Below, in pieces: positions 34,697 through 42,521 of a stretch of DNA of 64,000 nucleotides (position 1 is its first letter; each line of letters begins with the position of its first letter). The stretch is from JACRBR01 sp964371355. GTDB taxonomy: Bacteria; Chloroflexota; Dehalococcoidia; DSTF01; JACRBR01. The DNA is taken from the NCBI GenBank assembly GCA_964371355.1, contig CAYJMG010000004.1, forward strand, positions 62,001-126,000, given 5' to 3'. The position numbers and the translations under genes are program-made. The notes beneath the pieces are model-generated. The model was not told where the DNA came from. It saw nothing but the letters and a program-made list of their open reading frames with translations, and made no database searches.

Positions 34697-35191
34697 TTAG
34701 ATGTGGCAGGTGGCGAGGCCGCGCTTTTCGAGGTACTGCTGGTGGTACTCCTCCGCCTTCCAGAAGATGCTCGCGGGCGTGATCTCGGTGACGATGGGCC
34801 GGCGGTAGGCGCCGGACTGTTCCCGCCGGCCCTTCGACGCTGTGGCGAGAGCCTGCTGTTCGGGTGAGTGGTAGAAGATGACGGTGCGGTACTGGTCGCC
34901 GACGTCGGGGCCTTGGCGGTTGAGCTGCGTCGGGTCGTGGTTGTCCCAGAACACGTCGAGGAGGTCCTCATACGAGACCTGCGCCGGGTCGAACTCGATC
35001 TGCACGGCCTCGGCGTGGCCCGTGTCGCGGTAGCAGACGTCCTCGTAGGACGGGTTGTCGCGCGCGCCGCCCATGAAGCCGACAGCGGTCGCTTTGACGC
35101 CCTGTATCTGGCGGAACGCGGCCTCGACACCCCAGAAGCAGCCGGCGGCGAACGTTGCGGTCTCGATGACGGTGGTCGTGTCGTCGGTCAT
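34697..35191 (-). CDS. msrA: peptide methionine-S-sulfoxide reductase MsrA
   Basis: Repairs the S epimer of methionine sulfoxide. The 164-residue product has the catalytic Cys in FAAGCFWGVEAAF, then GGARDNPSYEDVCYRDTGHAEAV, YRTVIFYHSPEQ and FWKAEEYHQQYL. It ends in CHI, giving a possible resolving Cys. ATG 35191 follows AAAGGAT by 11 nt and the longer frame has no support. It is divergent from ybeY, with a perfect 20-bp palindrome between. Confidence 0.95.
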   Translation of the reverse strand: MTDDTTTVIETATFAAGCFWGVEAAFRQIQGVKATAVGFMGGARDNPSYEDVCYRDTGHAEAVQIEFDPAQVSYEDLLDVFWDNHDPTQLNRQGPDVGDQYRTVIFYHSPEQQALATASKGRREQSGAYRRPIVTEITPASIFWKAEEYHQQYLEKRGLATCHI

Positions 35192-35282
35192 GGCGGGCGG
35201 ATCCTTTCGTGTACATCTTATCGTGCCCCAGGGGACGCCAGCGTTACGACCGCTTGTTGGCGGGGACGAGGATGGACGCGTC

Positions 35283-35302
35283 GGACACGCCGCGGCGTGT
35301 CC
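35283..35302. repeat. 20-bp perfect palindrome between msrA and ybeY
   Basis: GGACACGCCG is followed directly by its reverse complement. It could be an operator for either divergent gene or one of the GGGAC-type palindromes of this genome. Confidence 0.6.
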
Positions 35303-35369
35303 CCACCAGCGTTTGGTGCCGATTGGCGGGGTTGCAGACCACTCGTCGGATCTACACTGGCGTTGGACT

Positions 35370-35825
35370 ATGGAATACCTGATCGAGCTGCAACACGAAG
35401 TGGAGACGGACGGGATCGACGCGCAGGCGCTCGAGCGGGCGGCGGCGCACGCGCTCCACCTGGAGCACGTGAAGACGCCAGCCGAGCTGAGCGTGCTGTT
35501 GGCGGATGACTCCGCGGTGCAGGAGCTGAACCGGCAGTACCGGCACACGGACGCGCCCACGGACGTGCTGTCGTTCTCGCAGGCGGAGGGGGAGGAGTTC
35601 GCGCTGCCGGACGGCGAGACGCCACACCTGGGCGACGTCGTGATCTCGGTGGAGACGGCGCGGCGGCAGGCGGTGGAGTATGGCGTGCCGCTACAGGACG
35701 AGCTGGCGCACCTGGTGGTGCACGGGATCCTGCACCTGCTGGGGTACGACCACGAGGACGCGGACGACGAGGCGGTGATGCGCGCTCACGAGGACGCCGT
35801 GCTTGGCGGCGCGCATCATCACTGA
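35370..35825 (+). CDS. ybeY: endoribonuclease YbeY
   Basis: Metal-dependent RNase needed for 16S rRNA 3' maturation and ribosome quality control. The 151-residue product has LNRQYRHTDAPTDVLSFS and the zinc site HLVVHGILHLLGYDHE (H-G-x-L-H-L-x-G-Y-D-H). ATG 35370 is 11 nt after a TACACT box. Its stop is followed by 7-bp repeats and a terminator. Confidence 0.96.
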   Translation: MEYLIELQHEVETDGIDAQALERAAAHALHLEHVKTPAELSVLLADDSAVQELNRQYRHTDAPTDVLSFSQAEGEEFALPDGETPHLGDVVISVETARRQAVEYGVPLQDELAHLVVHGILHLLGYDHEDADDEAVMRAHEDAVLGGAHHH

Positions 35826-35849
35826 GAGGTGAGACGCTGGAAGTGAGAG
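35826..35849 (+). repeat. heptamer array after ybeY
   Basis: gaggtga, gacgctg, gaagtga: three loosely related 7-bp units right after the stop. Confidence 0.4.
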
Positions 35850-35854
35850 CAAAG

Positions 35855-35881
35855 AAGGGGCCGGATCAGATCCGGCCCTTC
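35855..35881 (+). terminator. bidirectional terminator between ybeY and DUF4870
   Basis: AAGGGGCCGGATC faces GATCCGGCCCTT almost without a loop; A and T flanks let it serve both strands. Confidence 0.75.
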
Positions 35882-35883
35882 AT

Positions 35884-36258
35884 CTACTCTCTCGCCGTGC
35901 GCGGCGATAGCAAGCCGACGTTTTGGGCGGCGAAGTCGCCGATGACGGGGATGCGCCACTCGTTGCCCTGGTACGCCTGGTACATGCACCATACGGCGAG
36001 GGCGAAGAAGCCGAGGCCGAGGATGACGCCGGCAGGCATCACGAGGAAGTACAGCGGCGTCAGCAGGACGATGCCAACGACCATGACGCAGAGCGACTGG
36101 ACGGCGTGGAAGCGGACGAACTTGTTCTCCTTCTCGGTGACGAAGAAATAGAGGGACGCTATGAGCCCTACGAAGAAGATCGGGGTGTAGCAGAGCATTC
36201 CCGCGACGTTGGGCTGCATGCCGCTCTTGGTGGTGCCGAGGTTGTTGGCGTCTTGCAT
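35884..36258 (-). CDS. DUF4870 (Tic20-like) membrane protein
   Basis: A 124-residue protein with three or four membrane segments: NVAGMLCYTPIFFVGLIASLYFFV, then ENKFVRFHAVQSL, the signature of DUF4870/Tic20-like proteins, and two more helices. Function in bacteria is not established. AAGGAA precedes the ATG. It stands alone between ybeY and the nuo operon. Confidence 0.85.
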   Translation of the reverse strand: MQDANNLGTTKSGMQPNVAGMLCYTPIFFVGLIASLYFFVTEKENKFVRFHAVQSLCVMVVGIVLLTPLYFLVMPAGVILGLGFFALAVWCMYQAYQGNEWRIPVIGDFAAQNVGLLSPRTARE

Positions 36259-36362
36259 GGCAGGCGTTCCTTTCTGTGTGTGGCATTAAGAGTATCGGCA
36301 TCGCGGATCGCTGTGTGAGCAGGTTGCCGTTATGTCGCTGAACAGCCCCGGGAGGCGCTTGG

Positions 36363-36431
36363 GGACGCGAGACGGGTCTGCCTTCCGCGACTACTCTCGG
36401 AAAGACCTGACGGTACGAGGATCTCGCGTCC
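36363..36431 (-). terminator. long imperfect hairpin after nuoN
   Basis: GGACGCGAGA (36363-36372) pairs with TCTCGCGTCC (36422-36431); inside, GGTCT/AGACC and TTCCG/CGGAA form a second stem. It lies just past the end of the nuo operon and may end its transcript; there is no clear T tract. Confidence 0.5.
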
Positions 36432-36452
36432 GGCGGGCCAGCCTGGTGCGAC

Positions 36453-37937
36453 CTAGGCGAAGACGTTGACGGCGCGCTGGGCGGCTTCGATGAGGGGGAT
36501 GGGGTACACGCCGAAGGCCAGGACGCCGGCGGCGGCAAGCACGAGGATGCCCTGCGAGAAGAGCGGCGTCGGGACCTCGGCGCGATCCTCGGCCTCGGAG
36601 AGGAACATCTGGCGGGCGACGCCCATGTAGTAGTAGGCGGAGACGACGGTGTTCAGGACGGCCACGACGACGAGCCAGACGAGATCGGACTGGACGGCGG
36701 CGTTGAAGATGTAGATCTTCGCGATGAAGCCGGCCGTGGGCGGGAGGCCGGTGAGTGAGAGCAAGCAGAACAGCAGCACCCACGCCGGAACGGGAGCGCG
36801 GCGCACCATACCGCCGTAGTCTTCGATCTCGTCGCTGCCCGTCTTGTTCGAGATGGCCATGACGGCGAAGAAGGCGCCCAGGTTGGTGAAGGCGTAGGTG
36901 GCCAGGAAGAAGACGACCCCGCTGGCCCCGAGCTGCGAATCGCCGTCCGTGGTGGCGGAGATGGCGGCGAGTCCGACGAGGAAGTTGCCAGCCTGGGCGA
37001 TCGAGCTGTAGCCGAGCAGACGGCGGATGTTGGTCTGCCGGATGGCCATGACGTTGCCGACGGTCATCGAGACGGCGGCGAGTACCGCGAAGAGCATCTT
37101 CCAGTCGTTGCCGACGAAGGTGTCGGGGCCGAAGCCCTCGAAGAAGATGCGCATGACGACGGCGAACGCGGCGGCCTTGCTGCCCACGGAGAGGAAGGCG
37201 GCGACGGGCGTGGGCGCGCCCTGGTAGACGTCCGGCGTCCACATCTGGAAGGGGACGATGGCCATCTTGAAGCCGAAGCCGGCCGCCAGAAAGACCATGC
37301 TAACGATGAGGGCCGAGCGCATTCCCTCATCCCCGGAGGCGATGGCGGTGGCGATGGAGGGCGAGCCGTCGGTGGTGACGAGGCGGGTAGTGCCGGAGAT
37401 GCCGAACAGGAAGGCCATGCCGTACAGGATGACGGCGGACGAGACGGCGCCGAGCAGGAGGTACTTCAGCGCGGCTTCGCTGCCCTTATCATCGCGGAGG
37501 AAGCCCGCGAGGACGAACTGCGTGATGCTGGTGAGTTCGAGCGCGACGAAGATAGCGACGAGGTCGCGGGCGCCGGAGAGCAGCATCATGCCGGAGGTGG
37601 CGATGAGGATCAGGGCGATGAACTCGCCCTGGCGGTCGCCGAAGCGGCCCAGGTAGTCCCACGAGGCGATGATGACGGCTCCCGAGACGCCGATGAAGAG
37701 GAAGGTGAAGAAGATGCTGAAGTTGTCGAGCGCCATGGAGTCGCTGAAGAACGACGCCTCGCGGTCGCGGAGGATGAGCATCACCAGCCACGTCGCGGCG
37801 ACGCCGAGGCCGGTGATGGCGATGGCAGTGAGCACCCGGCGATCCTCCCGCCGCATGACCATGTCGACGAGGAAGATGAGGCCGGCGGTGACCATGACGG
37901 CGAGGACAGGGCCGAGGCGGTCGAGATCCTGCAGCAT
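36453..37937 (-). CDS. nuoN: NADH-quinone oxidoreductase subunit N
   Basis: Antiporter-like membrane subunit of complex I, one of the three proton-pumping modules. The 494-residue product has about 14 membrane segments, with ELTSITQFVLAGF, LLGAVSSAVILYG, FGFKMAIVPFQMWTPDVYQGAPTP and LLGYSSIAQAG, typical of NuoN; a pump Glu and several helix Lys residues are in place. Its ATG shares one base with the nuoM stop (TGATG), which fixes the start. It is the last gene of the operon. Confidence 0.96.
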   Translation of the reverse strand: MLQDLDRLGPVLAVMVTAGLIFLVDMVMRREDRRVLTAIAITGLGVAATWLVMLILRDREASFFSDSMALDNFSIFFTFLFIGVSGAVIIASWDYLGRFGDRQGEFIALILIATSGMMLLSGARDLVAIFVALELTSITQFVLAGFLRDDKGSEAALKYLLLGAVSSAVILYGMAFLFGISGTTRLVTTDGSPSIATAIASGDEGMRSALIVSMVFLAAGFGFKMAIVPFQMWTPDVYQGAPTPVAAFLSVGSKAAAFAVVMRIFFEGFGPDTFVGNDWKMLFAVLAAVSMTVGNVMAIRQTNIRRLLGYSSIAQAGNFLVGLAAISATTDGDSQLGASGVVFFLATYAFTNLGAFFAVMAISNKTGSDEIEDYGGMVRRAPVPAWVLLFCLLSLTGLPPTAGFIAKIYIFNAAVQSDLVWLVVVAVLNTVVSAYYYMGVARQMFLSEAEDRAEVPTPLFSQGILVLAAAGVLAFGVYPIPLIEAAQRAVNVFA

Positions 37938-39436
37938 CAGCTCAGCGCCCCCACAATGTTGATGATGCCGGTGTCGAGGAGGTCGACGACGAGCGCCGGG
38001 TAGACGCCGACGGCGATGATGACGGCGACGAGCGCGGCCATGGGGAGCTGCTCCCACCAGTTGTTGGCGTCGGGCAGCGACGCCCATCGCTCGTTTTTCG
38101 GCCCGAAGAAGACGCGCTGGACCATCCAGGTGATGTAGCCGGCGGCGAGCAGGATCCCGATGACGGAGATGATCGTCGGGGCGGTGTACTTGTCGAAGCT
38201 GCCGAGGAACACCATCATCTCGGCGACAAAGCCGGACATCGCGGGCAGCCCGAGCGAGGCAAGGCCGGCAACGATCGTAACCGTCGCGGCGAGCGGCATG
38301 GTGTGCGCGAGACCGGAGAGCTGGTCGATATCGCGCGTGTGGGTGCGGTCGTAGATGATGCCGACCATGACGAACAGCAGGCCAGTGATGGTGCCGTGCG
38401 TGAACATCTGGAGGGCGGCGCCGTTCAAGCTGAGATGGCCGAGGGCGGAGATGCCGAGCAGCACGTAGCCCATGTGGCTGACAGAGGAATAGGCGACCAG
38501 CCGCTTCAAATCTTTCTGCCGCAACGTGAGCAGGGCGCCGTAGATAACGCTGATGGCCGCCAGCGTTGCGAGCCAGACGCCGTAGTCCTCGGCCGTGCGC
38601 GGCATGAGTGTGATGAGGATGCGGAGGATGCCGTAGCCGCCCATCTTCAACAGGACGCCGGCAAGGATAACGGAGACGGCGGTCGGAGCGTCCGTATGAG
38701 CATCGGGCAGCCAAGTGTGCAGCGGGAACATCGGCAGCTTGACGGCGAACGCGATGAAGATGAAGCCGAAGATGACCCAGAGCGGCAACAGCGTGTCCGT
38801 GATGGTGCTCTGCTGGAGCGCGACCATGTCGAAGGTGGGCGTGGGTTCGGCGCTGAAGCCCATCACCAGGAAACCGACGAGCATGAAAGCGGAGCCGGCC
38901 ACCGTGTAGAGCAGGAACTTCATCGCGGAGTACTCTTTGCGGCCGCTGCCCCAGACGGAGATGAGCATGTACATGGGCAGCAGCTCGACCTCCCAGAATA
39001 GGAAGAACATGATGAGGTCGAGTGAGGTGAACACGCCCAGGACGCCGGTCTCGAGCGCAAGCAGCCAGATGAAGTACTCCTTCGTCCGCAGCTTCACGCC
39101 GAACGAGATGAGCGTGGCGATGACGAAGAGGAACGTCGTGAGGAAGACCATCGTAATGCCGAGGCCGTCGACGCCCATGTGGAACTGCACGTCGAAGCCG
39201 GCGGTGGCGGCGTCGATCCAGGTGGCCTGCGAATCGAACTGGAAGGCGTCGGCGCCTGCAACGCCGGGGCTGCGGTCGAACCCGAGCAACAGGATGAGCG
39301 ACGTGATGAAGGTGGTCAGCGTCGCGACAAGCGCGAGCCACTTCGCCTGGTCCTGGCTCTCGCGCTGGGCCGTCAGCGCGATCACGGCCGCGGCCACGGC
39401 GGGGAAGAAGACGGTGAAGACGAGGACTCCGCTCAT
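37937..39436 (-). CDS. nuoM: NADH-quinone oxidoreductase subunit M
   Basis: Second antiporter-like subunit, 499 residues and about 14 helices. It shows MFFLFWEVELLPMYMLI (pump Glu), AFAVKLPMFPLHTWLPDAHTDAPTAVSV and LVAYSSVSHMGYV. The start at ATG 39436 is two bases after the nuoL stop, and its own stop overlaps the nuoN start, so L-M-N are tightly coupled. Confidence 0.97.
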   Translation of the reverse strand: MSGVLVFTVFFPAVAAAVIALTAQRESQDQAKWLALVATLTTFITSLILLLGFDRSPGVAGADAFQFDSQATWIDAATAGFDVQFHMGVDGLGITMVFLTTFLFVIATLISFGVKLRTKEYFIWLLALETGVLGVFTSLDLIMFFLFWEVELLPMYMLISVWGSGRKEYSAMKFLLYTVAGSAFMLVGFLVMGFSAEPTPTFDMVALQQSTITDTLLPLWVIFGFIFIAFAVKLPMFPLHTWLPDAHTDAPTAVSVILAGVLLKMGGYGILRILITLMPRTAEDYGVWLATLAAISVIYGALLTLRQKDLKRLVAYSSVSHMGYVLLGISALGHLSLNGAALQMFTHGTITGLLFVMVGIIYDRTHTRDIDQLSGLAHTMPLAATVTIVAGLASLGLPAMSGFVAEMMVFLGSFDKYTAPTIISVIGILLAAGYITWMVQRVFFGPKNERWASLPDANNWWEQLPMAALVAVIIAVGVYPALVVDLLDTGIINIVGALS

Positions 39437-39438
39437 CG

Positions 39439-41412
39439 CTACCGCCCCTCGATCAGCACGAGCATCAGGAACGATGCAACGATGAGGCCGGCGAAACCGA
39501 CGGTGCCGTAGGCCTGCACCGAGCCGGACTGCACCCAGCGGAGGCGGTCGCCGGCCCAACGGCTGACCTGGCCGGAGCCGTTGACCGCGAAGTCGATGAT
39601 GTTGGTGTCGACCCACTGCAGGACGCGGCAGACGTTGCCGTACAGCAGATCGCGCACGATGACGTTCTCGTACAGCTCGTCCATGTAGTACTTGCGGGCG
39701 ACCAGCGTGTGGACAGGCCCCCAGATCTTCTGCAGCGACTCGGACGACACGACCTTCGCCTGGTAGATGGCGTAGGCGAGCGCGATCCCGGCGCCTCCCA
39801 GGGCGAGCGAGCCCAGGGCGATGGCGAGGTTGAACTCCTCGTGGTGCAGCGCCTCGGCCGAGGACTCGGGGAGGGCCCCCTCAAGGATATGGGCGAGGCC
39901 GTCGGCGGAGCCGAAGGGAAGGTTCACAAAGCCGGCGGCGAACGCCGGGACGGCGAGGACGAGCAGCGGCAGGGCCATCACCCAACCAGACTCGTGCGGC
40001 ATACCGTGGCCGCCGCCATGCGCTCCATGCTCGGGCTCTTCGCCACCCTTGTAGTCGCCCTCGAAGGTGAGGAAGACGGCGCGGAAGGAGTAGAAGGCGG
40101 TCATGAAGACGACGGCCATGGCGACGACGAAGAGCAGCTTGTCGTCGGTCCAGGCGGCGCCCAGGATCTCGTCCTTCGACCAGAAGCCGGCGAAGGGAAA
40201 GATACCGGCCAGGCTGAGCGAGCCGACGGCGAAGGTTGCGTAGGTGATGGGCATGTACTTCCGCAGGCCGCCCATCTTCCGCATGTCGAACGTGTTGGTG
40301 GCGTGATTCACCGAGCCGGAGCCGAGGAAGAGGAGCGCTTTGAAAAACGCGTGCGTGAACAGGTGGAAGATGGCGGCGATGTACCCGCCCACGCCGAGCG
40401 CCAGCATCATGTAGCCGAGCTGCGAGAGAGTGGAATACGCAAGCACGCGCTTGATGTCCGTCATGACGATGCCCATCGAGGCGGCGAAGATGGCGGTGAA
40501 GCCGCCGACGTAGGCGACCGTCGTCATGGCCTCGTCCGACGCCTGAAAGACGGGAAACATGCGGGCGACCAGGTAGACGCCGGCGGCGACCATGGTGGCG
40601 GCGTGGATGAGGGCGGAGACGGGCGTCGGGCCCTCCATGGCGTCGGGGAGCCAGACGTGCAGCGGAAACTGGGCCGACTTGCCGACGGCGCCGGCAAAGA
40701 CGCAGAGTGCGAACAGCGTGATGACGCCGTCGCTGAGGCCGCCGTGCTGGGCCAGCTCCTGGATGAGCGGGATGTTGAAGGTGTCCGCCTTCGTGAAGAT
40801 GAGCAGTATGCCGATCGCGAAGCCCACGTCGCCCAGGCGGGTCGTGAGGAAGGCCTTCTTCGCCGCGTCGCCCGCGGACTTCTTATGGAACCAGAAGCCA
40901 ATCAGCAGGTACGAGCCGAGGCCCACAAGCTCCCAGAACACGTAGACGATGAGGATGCTGTCGACGATCACGAGGCCGAGCATGGCGGCGGTGAAGAGCG
41001 ACATCCACATGAAGTAGCGGGAGTAGCCGGTGTCGCCCTCCATGTAGCCCTGGGAGTAGACCTGCACGAGGAGCGAGACGGACGTGACGACGACGAGCAT
41101 GATGGCGCTGAGGCCGTCGATGCGGAGGCCGACGTCGACGTGGAGGCTGGGTCCGCCGGCCTGCTGGAGCAGGACATTGTCGGTGCTGATCTTCAACCAC
41201 TCGTGAGCGCCGAAACCGAGCGCGTGGCCGTCGTTGGCGATAACGCTGTCGAGCGCCCAGAGCGAGAGGGCGAAGGCGGCGCCGATGGCGGCAATGGTGA
41301 CATATCCCGACAGCTTCGGATACGGGCGGGTAACGGACGCAATGGTCAGGAGCGACGCCACCGGCAGGAGGAAGATCGCCCAGACGGCTGCCTCGGGGAT
41401 TTCGGGTAGCAC
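39439..41412 (-). CDS. nuoL: NADH-quinone oxidoreductase subunit L
   Basis: Largest antiporter-like subunit, 657 residues. It contains FWELVGLGSYLLIGFW, AQFPLHVWLPDAMEGPTPVSALIHAATMV and RVLAYSTLSQLGYMM, and the long C-terminal lateral helix region. Proposed start is GTG 41412, directly after the stop of the small DUF2007 gene with no gap. A His/Gly-rich loop (EPEHGAHGGGHG) lies near residue 465. Confidence 0.96.
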   Translation of the reverse strand: MLPEIPEAAVWAIFLLPVASLLTIASVTRPYPKLSGYVTIAAIGAAFALSLWALDSVIANDGHALGFGAHEWLKISTDNVLLQQAGGPSLHVDVGLRIDGLSAIMLVVVTSVSLLVQVYSQGYMEGDTGYSRYFMWMSLFTAAMLGLVIVDSILIVYVFWELVGLGSYLLIGFWFHKKSAGDAAKKAFLTTRLGDVGFAIGILLIFTKADTFNIPLIQELAQHGGLSDGVITLFALCVFAGAVGKSAQFPLHVWLPDAMEGPTPVSALIHAATMVAAGVYLVARMFPVFQASDEAMTTVAYVGGFTAIFAASMGIVMTDIKRVLAYSTLSQLGYMMLALGVGGYIAAIFHLFTHAFFKALLFLGSGSVNHATNTFDMRKMGGLRKYMPITYATFAVGSLSLAGIFPFAGFWSKDEILGAAWTDDKLLFVVAMAVVFMTAFYSFRAVFLTFEGDYKGGEEPEHGAHGGGHGMPHESGWVMALPLLVLAVPAFAAGFVNLPFGSADGLAHILEGALPESSAEALHHEEFNLAIALGSLALGGAGIALAYAIYQAKVVSSESLQKIWGPVHTLVARKYYMDELYENVIVRDLLYGNVCRVLQWVDTNIIDFAVNGSGQVSRWAGDRLRWVQSGSVQAYGTVGFAGLIVASFLMLVLIEGR

Positions 41413-41604
41413 CTAGATTTTCCTCATGATTTCCTGCGCTACGTGGGTCTTGCTATCGGGCACCCAGATCTCGCGAGGCTGGGACATGGGGGCGTCGGAC
41501 TGGAGGGGTGGGACGACGCGGTTCGACACGCCCTCGGCGTCGAAGAGTTCCTTCCACACCTCGGCGGCGTACCCGTTCTTCACGTCCATAAGCTTTGACC
41601 ACAT
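41413..41604 (-). CDS. DUF2007-like small protein inside the nuo operon
   Basis: A 63-residue protein between nuoK and nuoL. WKELFDAEGVSNRVVPP and REIWVPDSKTHVAQEIM match the pattern of DUF2007 ('putative signal transducing') proteins: a short alpha/beta unit with a conserved W-V-P strand. No function is known. Its TAG stop is followed at once by the nuoL GTG, so it is translated as part of the operon. Upstream, 82 nt of spacer hold two facing sets of 7-bp repeats (41614-41677). It is not a recognised complex I subunit. Confidence 0.72.
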   Translation of the reverse strand: MWSKLMDVKNGYAAEVWKELFDAEGVSNRVVPPLQSDAPMSQPREIWVPDSKTHVAQEIMRKI

Positions 41605-41613
41605 GGGCTGGTC

Positions 41614-41677
41614 GTTGGGCGTTAGGCGTTGGGCGTCAGGGGGACGGCCCCTAACGACTACCGACTAACGACCAACT
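41614..41677 (-). repeat. facing heptamer arrays inside the nuo operon
   Basis: Left set gttgggc, gttaggc, gttgggc, gtcaggg (41614-41641); right set cctaacg, actaccg, actaacg, accaact (41650-41677). The right set is nearly the reverse complement of the left, so the transcript can fold into a long hairpin between nuoK and the next gene. Confidence 0.75.
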
Positions 41678-41685
41678 CCCCTCCT

Positions 41686-42021
41686 TTACCATCTCAACAG
41701 ATCGATCTCGTCGATGTTTACGGTCTCCCGGTGCTTGTAGATAGCCACGGCCAGGGCCAGGGCGACGGCGGCCTCGGCGGCGGCGACGGTGACGATGAAG
41801 ACGGCGAACACCTGGCCATCGAGCGGCTGTTCCGACTCGATGAAGCGGGAGAACGCGAGCAGGGTGACGTTGACGGCGTTCAGCATCAGCTCGATGCCCA
41901 TCAGGACGCCGATGGCGTTGCGCTTCGAGAGCGCGACGTACAGACCGATGGCGAACAGGATCGCGCCGACGACGAGCACTTCCTCGAGGTGCAACGTGAG
42001 AGCGAGGAGCGGAGCGGTCAT
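41686..42021 (-). CDS. nuoK: NADH-quinone oxidoreductase subunit K
   Basis: A 111-residue, three-helix subunit of the proton-translocating membrane arm. LFAIGLYVALSKRNAIGVLMGIELMLNAVN holds the conserved Glu of helix 2 and TVAAAEAAVALALAVAIYKHRETVN the second Glu. The ATG overlaps the nuoJ stop (ATGA). Confidence 0.97.
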   Translation of the reverse strand: MTAPLLALTLHLEEVLVVGAILFAIGLYVALSKRNAIGVLMGIELMLNAVNVTLLAFSRFIESEQPLDGQVFAVFIVTVAAAEAAVALALAVAIYKHRETVNIDEIDLLRW

Positions 42022-42521
42022 TCGGGCTCCTCCTCTTTCGTCAGGACGATGGCGCCGATCATCGCGACCATGAGCAGGACGGAGGCGACCTCGAACGGGA
42101 CGACGTAGGGCTTGAGGAAGGCCTCGCCGAGCGAGGCGGCGGTGGCACTGAAGGCGCCGCGGTCTGAGATGGCCCAGTCAGTATCGAGCGTGACGAAGAC
42201 GACGACAGCGAGCACGAGACCGGCCAGCACCAGCGCGGGCACCTGGAACACGGTTTCGGAGTTCTGGCGGTCGGCGGCGGGGGTGAGCATGACGGCGAAG
42301 GTCATGAGCACGCTGACGGCGCCGGCGTAGATCAGCACCTGGACGACGGCTACGAAATCGGCGGAGAGCACGATGTACATGCCCGCCGCGCCCACGAAGG
42401 TGAGGGCGAGGAACAGCACCGCCTGGATCAGCTCGCGGACGGCCGCGACCATCAGGGCGCAGCCGACGGTGGTGGCGGCGAGGAGCCAGAAGGCGATGAC
42501 GATGCCGTTGTCGGCGATCAT
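42018..42521 (-). CDS. nuoJ: NADH-quinone oxidoreductase subunit J
   Basis: A 167-residue, five-helix subunit. ALTFVGAAGMYIVLSADFVAVVQVLIYAGAVSVLMTFAVML is the typical NuoJ core. Its ATG overlaps the nuoH stop (ATGA). In most operons nuoI sits between H and J; here H and J overlap directly, so nuoI has been lost from this place or was never in it. Confidence 0.96.
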   Translation of the reverse strand: MIADNGIVIAFWLLAATTVGCALMVAAVRELIQAVLFLALTFVGAAGMYIVLSADFVAVVQVLIYAGAVSVLMTFAVMLTPAADRQNSETVFQVPALVLAGLVLAVVVFVTLDTDWAISDRGAFSATAASLGEAFLKPYVVPFEVASVLLMVAMIGAIVLTKEEEPE

